A stretch of 64,000 bases of DNA from Victivallis vadensis. Its GTDB lineage: Bacteria; Verrucomicrobiota; Lentisphaeria; Victivallales; Victivallaceae. The first letter of the stretch is position 1; each line of letters starts with the position of its first letter. The notes beneath the pieces are model-generated. The model had not been told where the DNA came from. It made no database searches and was given only the letters and a program-made list of their open reading frames with translations. Shown in pieces: positions 54,033-61,496 of the stretch. The position numbers and the translations under genes are program-made. The stretch spans positions 62,001 to 126,000 of the forward strand of contig NZ_QEKH01000011.1 of NCBI RefSeq assembly GCF_003096415.1. Direction: 5' to 3'.

Positions 54033-55829
54033 ATGAACGAAATTTCCGGCGAAAAGCAATCCGGAGAACCGGATTCCAATTCCTGTAAAACCAGCTTGCG
54101 TCTTCCGCACCGGGCTTCTTCCGCCCCGCCTCCGGCGGGAGAGTCTTCCACTTTTTTCTCACGCGACCTGACCGCTTCCGAAATCGGCAGGCTGCTGTGG
54201 AGCGGCAACCCGCTCTATCTGGTCAGTGCGGCGCTGGCGCTCTACGCCTCGACCATCCTTTTCGACACGCAGAACATCTGGATGGAAACGGGAGTTCCGG
54301 TCGCGATCCTCGCCGGTTACACCGCACTCTGCGCCCTGACCGCGAATTTCATCGTCCGCCACGGCAAGGTGTGGGAGGATGCGCGTTCGCTGCTCTTCAT
54401 CGTGCTGGCGCTGCCGCTGGCGCTGTCGGCCAGTCTCGACGACAAAGTGATCGACCGCCCCGAAGTCGGCTTCGTCTGGATGGCCGGTTCGCTCTGCTTC
54501 GTCGCCGCGGTCTCCGAATACGTCCGGCGCGGTATCGGCCTGAAGCTCGGCAGATGGCTGTGGATCGTTTATTACCTGCAGCTGGCGCTCTTTTTCCTGT
54601 GGCCCTTTGCGCTGTCGCAGCTGCTGCGGGAGTATCCCGACAGCAAAATGCCGGTGATCCGGGGCATTATCCTGTTTCCGCTGCTCTTTGCCGTCATCCA
54701 GCTGCCGCTGCTGCAGCTGGTGCGCCGGAAGAGTTTCTCCGTGGAAAACGGAACGCCGTGGAAGCTCCTGCCCGCCGTAATGTTCGGCTTTCCCGCCTTC
54801 GCCGCACTGATTCGGACCTACTTGTTGAGCATCTCCTTTTACGGAGGGCGCGGCGTCGGCAATTACAGCCGCATGGAGACCGGCTTCGGGTTCTGGATGG
54901 TTCTGCCGATCGTGCTGGCGGCAACGCTCCTCTTTCTGGAATCGGCGATCACCGCACAACAGCGGCACAAAGCGTCAGTCATTCTCGGAGGCGGCATTTT
55001 CGCATTCTTTCTGCTCGGCAGCTCCCTGACCAGCGAGATGTCCAGTCTGGAATGGTTCTTCTTCCGCACAGTCTGGGGAGAGCACGGCTCCGGCTTCGCG
55101 CCTCCGATGCTGGCGGCGGCAATTTTGACCGGTTATGCCGGATTCCGGGGAATGCGCAAGGCATGGATTCCGGCCGGAATCGCACTGATCTGGTTCCTGT
55201 GGCTCCAGTTCGGCAGCTACCTGAATTCCGGCTCCGGCTCCGTTTCTCCCCGCGCAATCCTGATTCCGGGGGCGGCACTGGTCACTCTGGGCTTGTCGGC
55301 GTGGGCCTGGCTGCAACGGCGCTGGTGGAGTTTGCTGCTGCTGCTCTGTTGGGTCGTCGGAGCAACAGGAGGATATTTCGAGCCCCATTTGCCCGATCTG
55401 CCCTATCCGTTCTTTCTCGGTTTCACCGCCGCGCTGTTGCTGACCGGCTGGATTTACCGTCACCGGATTCTGCAGACGGCGGGGCTGATCGCGGCGGTCG
55501 CCCTGTTCGTGCCGGCCGTTTTCTGGTGCGCCTCCCCCGGCGGGCTCCTGTATTTCTGCTATCTGACGGCGCTCTATCTGACGGCGCTTCTTTTCCTGCT
55601 GCGCCGTTTCTGGATTCCGGCCGCCATTGACACGCTGATCCTGCTGATCTGGGGCTCGATCGCAGTTTACGGCTGGTTCGACCTGCTGCCGTGGCGCGGG
55701 GCGGGCGTGATCTTCTACAGTCTGCTGTTCTTCATCGCGGCCTTCCTGGTCAGTCTGGCCAAAGCGGGCATCCTGCAAAGAAAATTCCGGCCGCTGGCCG
55801 ATGCGATCCGGGCGCGCCTGAAACCATGA
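54033..55829 (+). CDS. Polytopic membrane protein of unknown function
   Basis: 598 residues from ATG 54033 (GGGAGG 7 nt upstream). The first 60 residues are polar and Pro/Ser-rich (cytoplasmic by charge); after that about 15-17 hydrophobic segments alternate with short basic loops, and no motif of a known transporter or enzyme is evident. Strong promoter at 53953-53981. The next gene, a GT2-like protein, overlaps by ATGA, hinting at a role in cell-envelope carbohydrate handling, but nothing in the sequence shows a function. Confidence 0.85.
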   Translation: MNEISGEKQSGEPDSNSCKTSLRLPHRASSAPPPAGESSTFFSRDLTASEIGRLLWSGNPLYLVSAALALYASTILFDTQNIWMETGVPVAILAGYTALCALTANFIVRHGKVWEDARSLLFIVLALPLALSASLDDKVIDRPEVGFVWMAGSLCFVAAVSEYVRRGIGLKLGRWLWIVYYLQLALFFLWPFALSQLLREYPDSKMPVIRGIILFPLLFAVIQLPLLQLVRRKSFSVENGTPWKLLPAVMFGFPAFAALIRTYLLSISFYGGRGVGNYSRMETGFGFWMVLPIVLAATLLFLESAITAQQRHKASVILGGGIFAFFLLGSSLTSEMSSLEWFFFRTVWGEHGSGFAPPMLAAAILTGYAGFRGMRKAWIPAGIALIWFLWLQFGSYLNSGSGSVSPRAILIPGAALVTLGLSAWAWLQRRWWSLLLLLCWVVGATGGYFEPHLPDLPYPFFLGFTAALLLTGWIYRHRILQTAGLIAAVALFVPAVFWCASPGGLLYFCYLTALYLTALLFLLRRFWIPAAIDTLILLIWGSIAVYGWFDLLPWRGAGVIFYSLLFFIAAFLVSLAKAGILQRKFRPLADAIRARLKP

Positions 55830-56920
55830 AACCGCACGATTTCCAGAAGTACCTGCGCAAAAACCCGGCTCCGCAATTGAACCATACCGGCTTCACCCGG
55901 TTTGTGGTGATTCCGGTCTGCGATGAAAACGGTTACATCGATGCGACCCTCGCCGGCCTCGCGGCGGCTCCCGGCATCGAACGGACGCTGGTGGTGCTGG
56001 TCATAAACCACCCGGCGAATGCCTCGCCGGAGCGCAAGGCGGCCAATGCCGGACTCACCGCCCGGCTGGAGCACGGAACGTCTCCGCTGCCGCATCTGGC
56101 GTATTTCACCGCCTTCGACCTCGAAGGAGGCGTCGGGCGCGCCCGCAAGCTCGGCATGGACGCCTGCCTCGCCACGCTGACCCCGGAGAATGTGGAACAG
56201 GCGCTTTTCTGGTCGCTCGATGCGGATTCCCCGGTCGAACCGGAGTACTTCACCGCGACCGAGGCGGAGTTCGATCGGCATCCCGAATACGCCGCGCTGT
56301 CGATCCGTGTCCGCCACCAGCCGGGAGAGACGCCGGAGCTGGAGCGGGCGATCCGCGAATACGAACGCTATCTTGACAACTACGTCGAACGGCTGCGGCA
56401 GGCAGGTTCGCCGTATGCGTTCCAGACCATTGGTTCGGCCTTCGCGGTGCGGGCCACCGCCTATCTGCGCGCCGGCGGGATGCGCGTGCGCGAAGGGGGC
56501 GAGGATTTCTATTTCCTGCAGGCAGTCGCCAAGACCGGAAAGGTCGGAACTCTCGGCCGGGCGCTGGTCCATCCGTCGCCCCGGCCGTCGGACCGGGTTC
56601 CCTTCGGCACCGGTCCGTCGGTGCGCAAGCTGCTCGAAGGCGGCGCGGTGCCGGAAATCCCGGACACCCCCTTTGACGGGCTCAAAACCCTGCTCGCCGC
56701 CGCCGCCCGCCCCGGAGCACTGGAAGAGCCGGCAAAATTCCTCGCCGGCCTTCCCGCCCCCATCCGGCAGTTTCTGACGCAGAACAAATTCGCCGCCAAC
56801 TGGCCGCAGGTACTGGCAAACACTCCCGCCACCGGTGAAGCGCGTCTCGCCGCGTTTCACCAGTGGTTCGACGGACTCAAAACCCTGCGGCTGCTGCACT
56901 CACTTTCCGATAATCGATAA
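55826..56920 (+). CDS. GT2-like glycosyltransferase
   Basis: 364 residues from ATG 55826. RFVVIPVCDENGYIDATLAGL (shown in parts: FVVIPVCDENGYI) is a GT-A nucleotide-binding start, ALFWSLDADSPVEPEYF contains the DxD-like metal site, GSAFAVRATAYLRAGGM and REGGEDFYFLQ match the acceptor and ED motifs of family 2. No membrane segment is obvious. It presumably adds a sugar to an envelope component with the polytopic protein upstream (ATGA overlap). A hairpin terminator follows. Confidence 0.72.
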   Translation: MKPHDFQKYLRKNPAPQLNHTGFTRFVVIPVCDENGYIDATLAGLAAAPGIERTLVVLVINHPANASPERKAANAGLTARLEHGTSPLPHLAYFTAFDLEGGVGRARKLGMDACLATLTPENVEQALFWSLDADSPVEPEYFTATEAEFDRHPEYAALSIRVRHQPGETPELERAIREYERYLDNYVERLRQAGSPYAFQTIGSAFAVRATAYLRAGGMRVREGGEDFYFLQAVAKTGKVGTLGRALVHPSPRPSDRVPFGTGPSVRKLLEGGAVPEIPDTPFDGLKTLLAAAARPGALEEPAKFLAGLPAPIRQFLTQNKFAANWPQVLANTPATGEARLAAFHQWFDGLKTLRLLHSLSDNR

Positions 56921-56936
56921 ACCTCCGCAGTACAAG

Positions 56937-56969
56937 CCGGGATTTCGTTCCGTAGGAGTGAAATCCCGG
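56937..56969 (+). terminator. Terminator after the GT2-like gene
   Basis: CCGGGATTTC (56937-56946) pairs with GAAATCCCGG (56960-56969); TCC/GGA extends it inside, and GGGCTTTTCC follows. It is closely related to the hairpin at 7370-7400. Confidence 0.78.
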
Positions 56970-56986
56970 GGGCTTTTCCGTAAAAA

Positions 56987-57016
56987 TTCGCATTTCGGGG
57001 AATACGGTGTTATATT
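56987..57016 (+). promoter_or_regulatory. Promoter candidate of the dCMP deaminase gene
   Basis: TTCGCA (56987-56992), 18 bp, TATATT (57011-57016), 28 bp before the ATG. Confidence 0.45.
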
Positions 57017-57044
57017 GTAAGGAAATCTTTAAGGAGAAGGCTTT

Positions 57045-57524
57045 ATGAATACAGTTCGTCCGCCGCGCCCGTCCTGGGACCAATATTTCATGGATATCGC
57101 CCATGTCGCCGCCACCCGCAGCAATTGCAGCCGCCGCCAGGTTGCGGCGGTGCTGGTCCGCGACTGCCGCATCATTTCGACCGGATACAACGGCACGCCG
57201 CGCGGAGTGCGCAACTGCTCCGACGGCGGCTGCCCCCGGTGCAACTCCGACGCCCCCTCCGGGACCAATCTGCACCAGTGCGTATGCAGCCATGCGGAAG
57301 AGAACGCGATCGTGCAGGCCGCCTATCACGGGATCGCGGTGAAGGGGGCGACGCTTTACACCACGTTCAGTCCTTGTCTGCTGTGCGCGAAGATGATCAT
57401 CAACGCCGGAATCGTCGAGGTGGTCTATCACCAGCACTATTCGATCGACGATGTCTCGATGGGGCTGCTGCATGAGGCGGGGGTGATCGTGCGCCCGCTG
57501 GAAAAGGAGATGAAACATGAATAA
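57045..57524 (+). CDS. dCMP deaminase
   Basis: 159 residues, zinc cytidine-deaminase fold. WDQYFMDIAHVAATRS starts the protein; the zinc/catalytic motif CSHAEENAIVQAA and the second half SPCLLCAKMIINAG are canonical. The extra CSDGGCPRCN pattern is the additional zinc site of dCMP deaminases. It makes dUMP from dCMP for thymidylate synthesis. AAGGAG precedes the ATG. The adenylyltransferase gene overlaps by 8 nt. Confidence 0.93.
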   Translation: MNTVRPPRPSWDQYFMDIAHVAATRSNCSRRQVAAVLVRDCRIISTGYNGTPRGVRNCSDGGCPRCNSDAPSGTNLHQCVCSHAEENAIVQAAYHGIAVKGATLYTTFSPCLLCAKMIINAGIVEVVYHQHYSIDDVSMGLLHEAGVIVRPLEKEMKHE

Positions 57525-58017
57525 GAATCCGGCCGGCTGCATTATGACGCTGGAAGCGGCGGTCCGGTGGCGGGAGCAGCTGAAGCGGGACGGGAAAACG
57601 CTGGTCGTCACCAACGGCTGCTTCGATATTCTGCACCGCGGCCACGCCGAATACATGTATGAGGCGCGGGAATTGGGGGACGCACTGCTGGTGCTGATCA
57701 ACTCCGATGCGTCGGTGCGGTCGCTGAAGGGGCCGTCGCGGCCGATCATCGATCAATACAACCGCGCCTATATGCTGGCGGCGCTCGCGTCGGTGGATGC
57801 GGTGGTGGTTTTCGACGGCAGCCGCTGCGACCGGGAGCTGGCGGCGCTCGCCGCCGACCGTTATGTGAAGGGCGGCGACTACACGCTCGACAAACTTGAC
57901 CCGACGGAACGGGCCGCGCTGGAAAGCGCCGGAACCGAAGTCTGCTTCAAGCCCTTCATCCCCGGATTTTCCACCACGACGATCGTGGAGCGAATCCGAG
58001 CTTCCGAGACGAAGTGA
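57517..58017 (+). CDS. rfaE2: D-glycero-beta-D-manno-heptose 1-phosphate adenylyltransferase
   Basis: 166 residues, nucleotidyltransferase domain corresponding to the C-terminal half of HldE. VVTNGCFDILHRGHAEYM carries the HxGH motif; INSDASVRSLKG, RPIIDQYNRAYMLAAL and GGDYTLDKL match the family. It makes ADP-heptose for LPS core. Its kinase partner domain is not in the window, so it is the stand-alone form. It starts within the dCMP deaminase gene (8-nt overlap) and its stop is 6 bp from the convergent gene at 58024. Confidence 0.92.
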   Translation: MNKNPAGCIMTLEAAVRWREQLKRDGKTLVVTNGCFDILHRGHAEYMYEARELGDALLVLINSDASVRSLKGPSRPIIDQYNRAYMLAALASVDAVVVFDGSRCDRELAALAADRYVKGGDYTLDKLDPTERAALESAGTEVCFKPFIPGFSTTTIVERIRASETK

Positions 58018-58023
58018 CGGGTT

Positions 58024-58509
58024 TTATTCGTTCCCGGGCGCGCTCCGGGGAATTTCGCCCAGCAACTTCCGCAGTTTCAACAGCCGCTTGGCGCGCCTGG
58101 AGTCGGAGACGCCCAGCAGCAGAAGTCGGATGTCGGTGTTTCCGTAACGGGTGAGACGGGCGAATTCCTGCTCCTGCCGGAAAAGGAGGCGGGTCTTTTT
58201 CAGCTCCCATTTTCTTTGCATATATTCCAGTTTCAGGCGGACTTTCTGGCGGCGGAGGTCGTGGCGGAAGTAGTTCCGCAGAATCCGGATGTCGGCATCG
58301 GTGCGGTGCAGATGGGTCAGAAGCTCTTCGGAGGAGGGATTGCGCTGCAGGATGCTCTGGGCTTTCCGAATCCGGTCGGATTCATCGAGGTTTTGTTGAA
58401 TCCGCGCTCTGAGTTTCTCCATCTCGGGCGATGGACTTTGTGGAACCGGAGTATCTGAGGATTGCTGCGGCTCTTGCGGTGTTTTCCTGCGGGTCAGCCA
58501 TTCCAACAT
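58024..58509 (-). CDS. Small highly basic helical protein of unknown function
   Basis: 161 residues from ATG 58509 (AAAGGAC 7 nt upstream). A short Pro/Gln/Ser-rich N-terminus is followed by about 120 residues rich in Arg, Lys, Glu and Leu, predicted long helices (KLRARIQQNLDESDRIRKAQ and RHDLRRQKVRLKLEYMQRKW, in parts). No catalytic motif, signal or membrane segment is seen. A consensus promoter and a structured leader of about 110 nt precede it. I do not recognise the family. Confidence 0.7.
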   Translation of the reverse strand: MLEWLTRRKTPQEPQQSSDTPVPQSPSPEMEKLRARIQQNLDESDRIRKAQSILQRNPSSEELLTHLHRTDADIRILRNYFRHDLRRQKVRLKLEYMQRKWELKKTRLLFRQEQEFARLTRYGNTDIRLLLLGVSDSRRAKRLLKLRKLLGEIPRSAPGNE

Positions 58510-58626
58510 GTTTGTCCTTTCCGCGTACAAAAAGAGGTACGCCGTCTTTTATGTGGCACCGTAGGCACTTGCAAGCCCGCTCGCAAACACAAAAGAGTGG
58601 CGTACCAAAGCACGCCACATTCCTTT
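58510..58626 (-). promoter_or_regulatory. Structured leader of the basic protein gene
   Basis: The leader between the promoter (58627-58655) and the ATG contains GTGGCGT/ACGCCAC (58597-58618) and, using the same segment, GGTACGCC (58536-58543) with GGCGTACC (58599-58606). The two pairings exclude each other. GCGTAC/GTACGC (58523-58542) is a third alternative. Noncoding; 58656-58875 upstream shows no gene. Confidence 0.5.
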
Positions 58627-58655
58627 ATAATGTGGTAACAATCTTAAATTGTCAA
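58627..58655 (-). promoter_or_regulatory. Promoter of the basic protein gene
   Basis: Minus strand TTGACA (58650-58655), 17 bp, CATTAT (58627-58632). Confidence 0.65.
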
Positions 58656-58875
58656 AAAAACGGATTACCTGGTTCTTATATTCAGCTCCTGCAAAATTGA
58701 TACTCGCTGTTAATCTAACCGCTCAACAATAAAAATCAAGCCGGTGCGATATATTTGTTGCCGTTGCCAAGGCCGGTTTGCCATTTTTGCGGCGTACAAC
58801 TGAACTGCAACCACACGTTCAAGCCCAAATACAGGAGCGGCCATGCGCTTTTCGCCGGGACCTGCCCCCCGGAAC

Positions 58876-58903
58876 TTGAAACTCGGACAATTTGCATTAT
58901 ATT
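58876..58903 (+). promoter_or_regulatory. Promoter of mntA-hepT
   Basis: TTGAAA (58876-58881), 16 bp, TATATT (58898-58903), 42 bp before the mntA ATG. Confidence 0.6.
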
Positions 58904-58945
58904 GCTTGAGAAGCATTCGTGCAACAACTGCAAGGAGATGTGACA

Positions 58946-59239
58946 ATGTGCCAGCTCGACCGATTACAATTGCTGAAAGCGGAAATCCGCCGGATTGCAC
59001 ATCGGCATCATGTTTCCCGCATATTCGTATTCGGCTCGTGCGCCCGCAGAGAAGAAACGCCGGAAAGCGATATTGATTTTCTCGCGGAATTCAATGACAA
59101 TGCGTCCTTATTCGATCAGATCGGAATGCAGCAGGCGCTTTCCGACATGCTGAAATGCAAAGTTGATGTGATCCCATCCACTTCGCTGAGCGATCCTGAC
59201 TTCGGGGCGGGCGTTCAAAAAGACATGGTGGCCCTATGA
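58946..59239 (+). CDS. mntA: MntA-type antitoxin (minimal nucleotidyltransferase)
   Basis: 97 residues from ATG 58946 (AAGGAG 8 nt upstream; the frame from 58919 lacks a site). The nucleotidyltransferase core FGSCARREETPESDIDFLAEF has Gly30-Ser31 and Asp42/Asp44. In the known type VII systems MntA AMPylates a Tyr of HepT and blocks it. Its stop overlaps the hepT start by ATGA, and it is typical that the antitoxin precedes the toxin. Confidence 0.93.
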   Translation: MCQLDRLQLLKAEIRRIAHRHHVSRIFVFGSCARREETPESDIDFLAEFNDNASLFDQIGMQQALSDMLKCKVDVIPSTSLSDPDFGAGVQKDMVAL

Positions 59240-59568
59240 CAAGCGACCGCCAGCGAATCAGCCATATGCTGAAAGCAATTGAAAAAATCTTCGGGGCTAC
59301 GGATTGTACCCGTGAAGATTTCATGGCTTCCCCGCTGCGGCAGGATGCGGTCGCATACAACTTTCTGATCCTCGGAGAAGCGGCAGGCCGCATGTCCCCG
59401 GAAATGTATCAAGCGCACCCGGAAGTGCCGTGGAAGCTCGTGACCGGCATGCGGAATGTCCTGATCCACGATTATGTTCAGACCAATTACCAACTGGTAT
59501 GGACTTCGGCCCAACGGGACCTGCCGGTCCTGTACGAACAACTGCAGAAAATCCGATCCGCCGAATGA
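59236..59568 (+). CDS. hepT: HepT-type HEPN ribonuclease toxin
   Basis: 110 residues, all helical HEPN domain. The RX4HXY motif is Arg73, His78 and Tyr80 in RNVLIHDY, the catalytic and AMPylation site. Length and order match HEPN/MNT pairs. It cuts RNA when free and is silenced by MntA. It has no other neighbours; a partial repeat element follows before the decarboxylase gene. Confidence 0.93.
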   Translation: MTSDRQRISHMLKAIEKIFGATDCTREDFMASPLRQDAVAYNFLILGEAAGRMSPEMYQAHPEVPWKLVTGMRNVLIHDYVQTNYQLVWTSAQRDLPVLYEQLQKIRSAE

Positions 59569-59699
59569 GAGTCCTTCGGAAAATCTTTGCGGTATCGGCC
59601 GGATTCTGATCGCCTGCTGACTGCCGGGCGGTTGTTCGAGAGGGTGAATATTGCGGACATCACCGGCCATCACATTATTCAACCCCTGCTCGGAGCTGG

Positions 59700-59773
59700 T
59701 TCCGCCACACCTCGTCCGGCACCTTGCCGGTCGGGGGACCGGGAGGCGAAACGCCCCCCGGCCGCCGGAGGCA
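59700..59773 (-). repeat. Short gene-flanking hairpin element, copy 7 (partial)
   Basis: CCGGCACCTTGCCGG hairpin, GC hairpin and the head (GGCCGCCGGAGGC) ending directly at the decarboxylase stop codon (59774-59776). The A/T-rich stem and tail are absent. Confidence 0.78.
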
Positions 59774-60940
59774 TTATTTGACGAAGTAGACCGGCAGCGG
59801 CGGGAAGCCGTTGAATTCGACGGAGCAATAGCTGGAGGTGTAAGCTCCGGTGCTGAGCCAGTAGATCCGGTCGCCCGGTTTGATGTAAGCCGGAACCGGA
59901 TTGCGGAAGTATTCGTACATGATGTCCTGACTGTCGCAGGTCGGCCCGGCGATGATGAAGTCCTCGCACGGTTCACCGCGGGCTTCGCAGTAGAGCGGAT
60001 ACTTGATGCTTTCGTCCCAGGTTTCGATCAGGCCGTTGAACTTGCCGGTGTCGAGGTAGAGCCATTTGTCGACGCCCATGCTGGACTTCTGGCTGATCAG
60101 CACGACCTCGGAGACGAGAATGCCGCATTCGCCGACGAGGGAACGGCCGGGTTCGAGGATGATTTCGGGGAAGTCGTCGCCGAAATCCTCTTCGAGGTAA
60201 CGGGTGATCTCCTCCGAATAGACATTCATCTCATTGGTTTTGGAGATGTAATTGGCCGGGAAGCCGCCGCCCATGTTGATCATCGAGAGCTTCAGTCCTT
60301 CGCCTTCGAGGTAGTCGAAGATATAACGTACCTTCGCGATTGCGGAGTCCCACGCACCGATGTCGCGCTGCTGGGAGCCGACATGGAAGCTGATGCCCCA
60401 CGGCTGAAGCCCCAGCTCACGGGCCAGCAGGACGAGGTCTATGGCCATATCGGGGTGGCAGCCGAATTTGCGCGAAAGCGGCCAGTCGGCGGTTTCGCTG
60501 CCTTCGGTCAGGATGCGGCAGAACACGCGCGCGCCGGGAGCCTCTTTGGCGATGTTGCGCAAGTCGGCTTCGCTGTCGGTGGCGAAAAGACGGACGCCCT
60601 TTTCGTAGAAGTAGCGGATGTCGGCGGGCTTTTTGATGGTGTTGCCGTAACTGACGCGCTCCGGCTCGATGCCGAGCGAAAGCACCCGGTCCAGTTCATA
60701 GCGCGAAGCGATGTCGAAACACGAGCCGAGATCGCGGAGCAGTTCCAGAACTTCAGTCGCCGGATTCGCCTTGACGGCGTAATAAATCCTGGAAAAGGGA
60801 AAATGCTGAAGCAGCTCTTCATATTTCATTTTCACGATGTTGAGGTTGACCACCAGAAACGGGGTGGGGTGGCGATCGGCTTCCTGCTTCATCAGCTGCC
60901 AATCCTGCTTCGCGTAATAGTCCAGAACGTCAATCCGCAT
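59774..60940 (-). CDS. Type III-fold PLP amino-acid decarboxylase (ornithine/lysine type)
   Basis: 388 residues from ATG 60940 (AAAGG 13 nt upstream); the frame to 61069 adds 43 poorly supported residues. Fold type III of alanine-racemase shape: Lys57 in YYAVKANP binds PLP; FHVGSQQ, GGGFPANY, LEPGRSLV and the GPTCDSQDI motif with Cys near the C-terminus are seen. The last motif is that of eukaryotic-like ornithine decarboxylases; the broad ODC/LDC group is the best call. It supplies putrescine or cadaverine. The last bases abut a repeat element. Confidence 0.9.
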   Translation of the reverse strand: MRIDVLDYYAKQDWQLMKQEADRHPTPFLVVNLNIVKMKYEELLQHFPFSRIYYAVKANPATEVLELLRDLGSCFDIASRYELDRVLSLGIEPERVSYGNTIKKPADIRYFYEKGVRLFATDSEADLRNIAKEAPGARVFCRILTEGSETADWPLSRKFGCHPDMAIDLVLLARELGLQPWGISFHVGSQQRDIGAWDSAIAKVRYIFDYLEGEGLKLSMINMGGGFPANYISKTNEMNVYSEEITRYLEEDFGDDFPEIILEPGRSLVGECGILVSEVVLISQKSSMGVDKWLYLDTGKFNGLIETWDESIKYPLYCEARGEPCEDFIIAGPTCDSQDIMYEYFRNPVPAYIKPGDRIYWLSTGAYTSSYCSVEFNGFPPLPVYFVK

Positions 60941-61103
60941 TGTTTTTTTCGACCTTTCGTACACTCGAACGTTCTTGTTTCTCAATGACCGGAGCCTTCC
61001 GTTTATTTCGGAACGCGGATTCCCGGTGCGGCTGCAAAGCCCGGCGGACCATGCCGGCTTTTTTGACAACGCCTAAGGTAATTCCTTATTGCGGTAATGC
61101 AAA

Positions 61104-61142
61104 CGGCAAAACGGAAAAAAAGGCTTTTTTTCCGTTTTGCCG
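61104..61142. terminator. Bidirectional terminator with 19-bp perfect stem
   Basis: CGGCAAAACGGAAAAAAAG (61104-61122) and its exact complement (61124-61142), one unpaired G between. It carries A/T runs on both sides and separates the decarboxylase leader from the tiny genes on the minus strand. Confidence 0.85.
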
Positions 61143-61173
61143 GAAGAAGCCGCCGGAATGGCGGCTTCTGGAA

Positions 61174-61347
61174 TCAATTATGAAAACTGTCGCCGTAGGG
61201 ATTGATTTCCCAACTGGCCGGCGTGTTGTGCGGAATGCTGCTGTAACCGCGGCGCTCCGCCTCCGTGCAGCCGGAGAGCAGCGCCAGAATGCAAAAGACC
61301 GCCGCAAGGAAAGCGGCGGTCCCGATTGTCCGAACCGTTCCGGTCAT
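61174..61347 (-). CDS. Very small lipoprotein
   Basis: 57 residues, ATG at 61347 overlapping the stop of the 42-residue gene (ATGA). A signal MTGTVRTIGTAAFLAAVFCI ends at the lipobox LLSGC (Cys27). The mature part, about 30 residues, is polar and aromatic (RGYSSIPHN, PASWEINPYG). It should be anchored to the outer or inner membrane leaflet. It follows the coiled-coil protein and the small membrane protein, so the three may form one envelope unit. Function unknown. Confidence 0.72.
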   Translation of the reverse strand: MTGTVRTIGTAAFLAAVFCILALLSGCTEAERRGYSSIPHNTPASWEINPYGDSFHN

Positions 61348-61472
61348 TTGGAGCCGAACATGGTTTGAAACAGGCTGTATTCGTTCATTTCCAGCGACTG
61401 GAAAACCACGGTGGCTCCCAGCGCCAGAACGGTCAGTATGATCATGACGGTGAAAAATTTCGAGTTGAACAC
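61344..61472 (-). CDS. Very small single-pass membrane protein
   Basis: 42 residues from GTG 61472 (AGGAGA 7 nt upstream). One hydrophobic helix FFTVMIILTVLALGATVVF (6-24) with a basic start and a short polar tail (SLEMNEYSLFQTMFGSK). It lies 24 bp behind the coiled-coil gene and overlaps the lipoprotein gene. It is too short for most gene finders. Function unknown. Confidence 0.68.
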   Translation of the reverse strand: MFNSKFFTVMIILTVLALGATVVFQSLEMNEYSLFQTMFGSK

Positions 61473-61496
61473 GTTGAGTTCTCCTGAACGTTCTCT

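Noticed and set aside
58736-58933. 65-codon frame between the basic protein and mntA genes
   Set aside because: No start signal or homology is apparent; it overlaps the mntA promoter.
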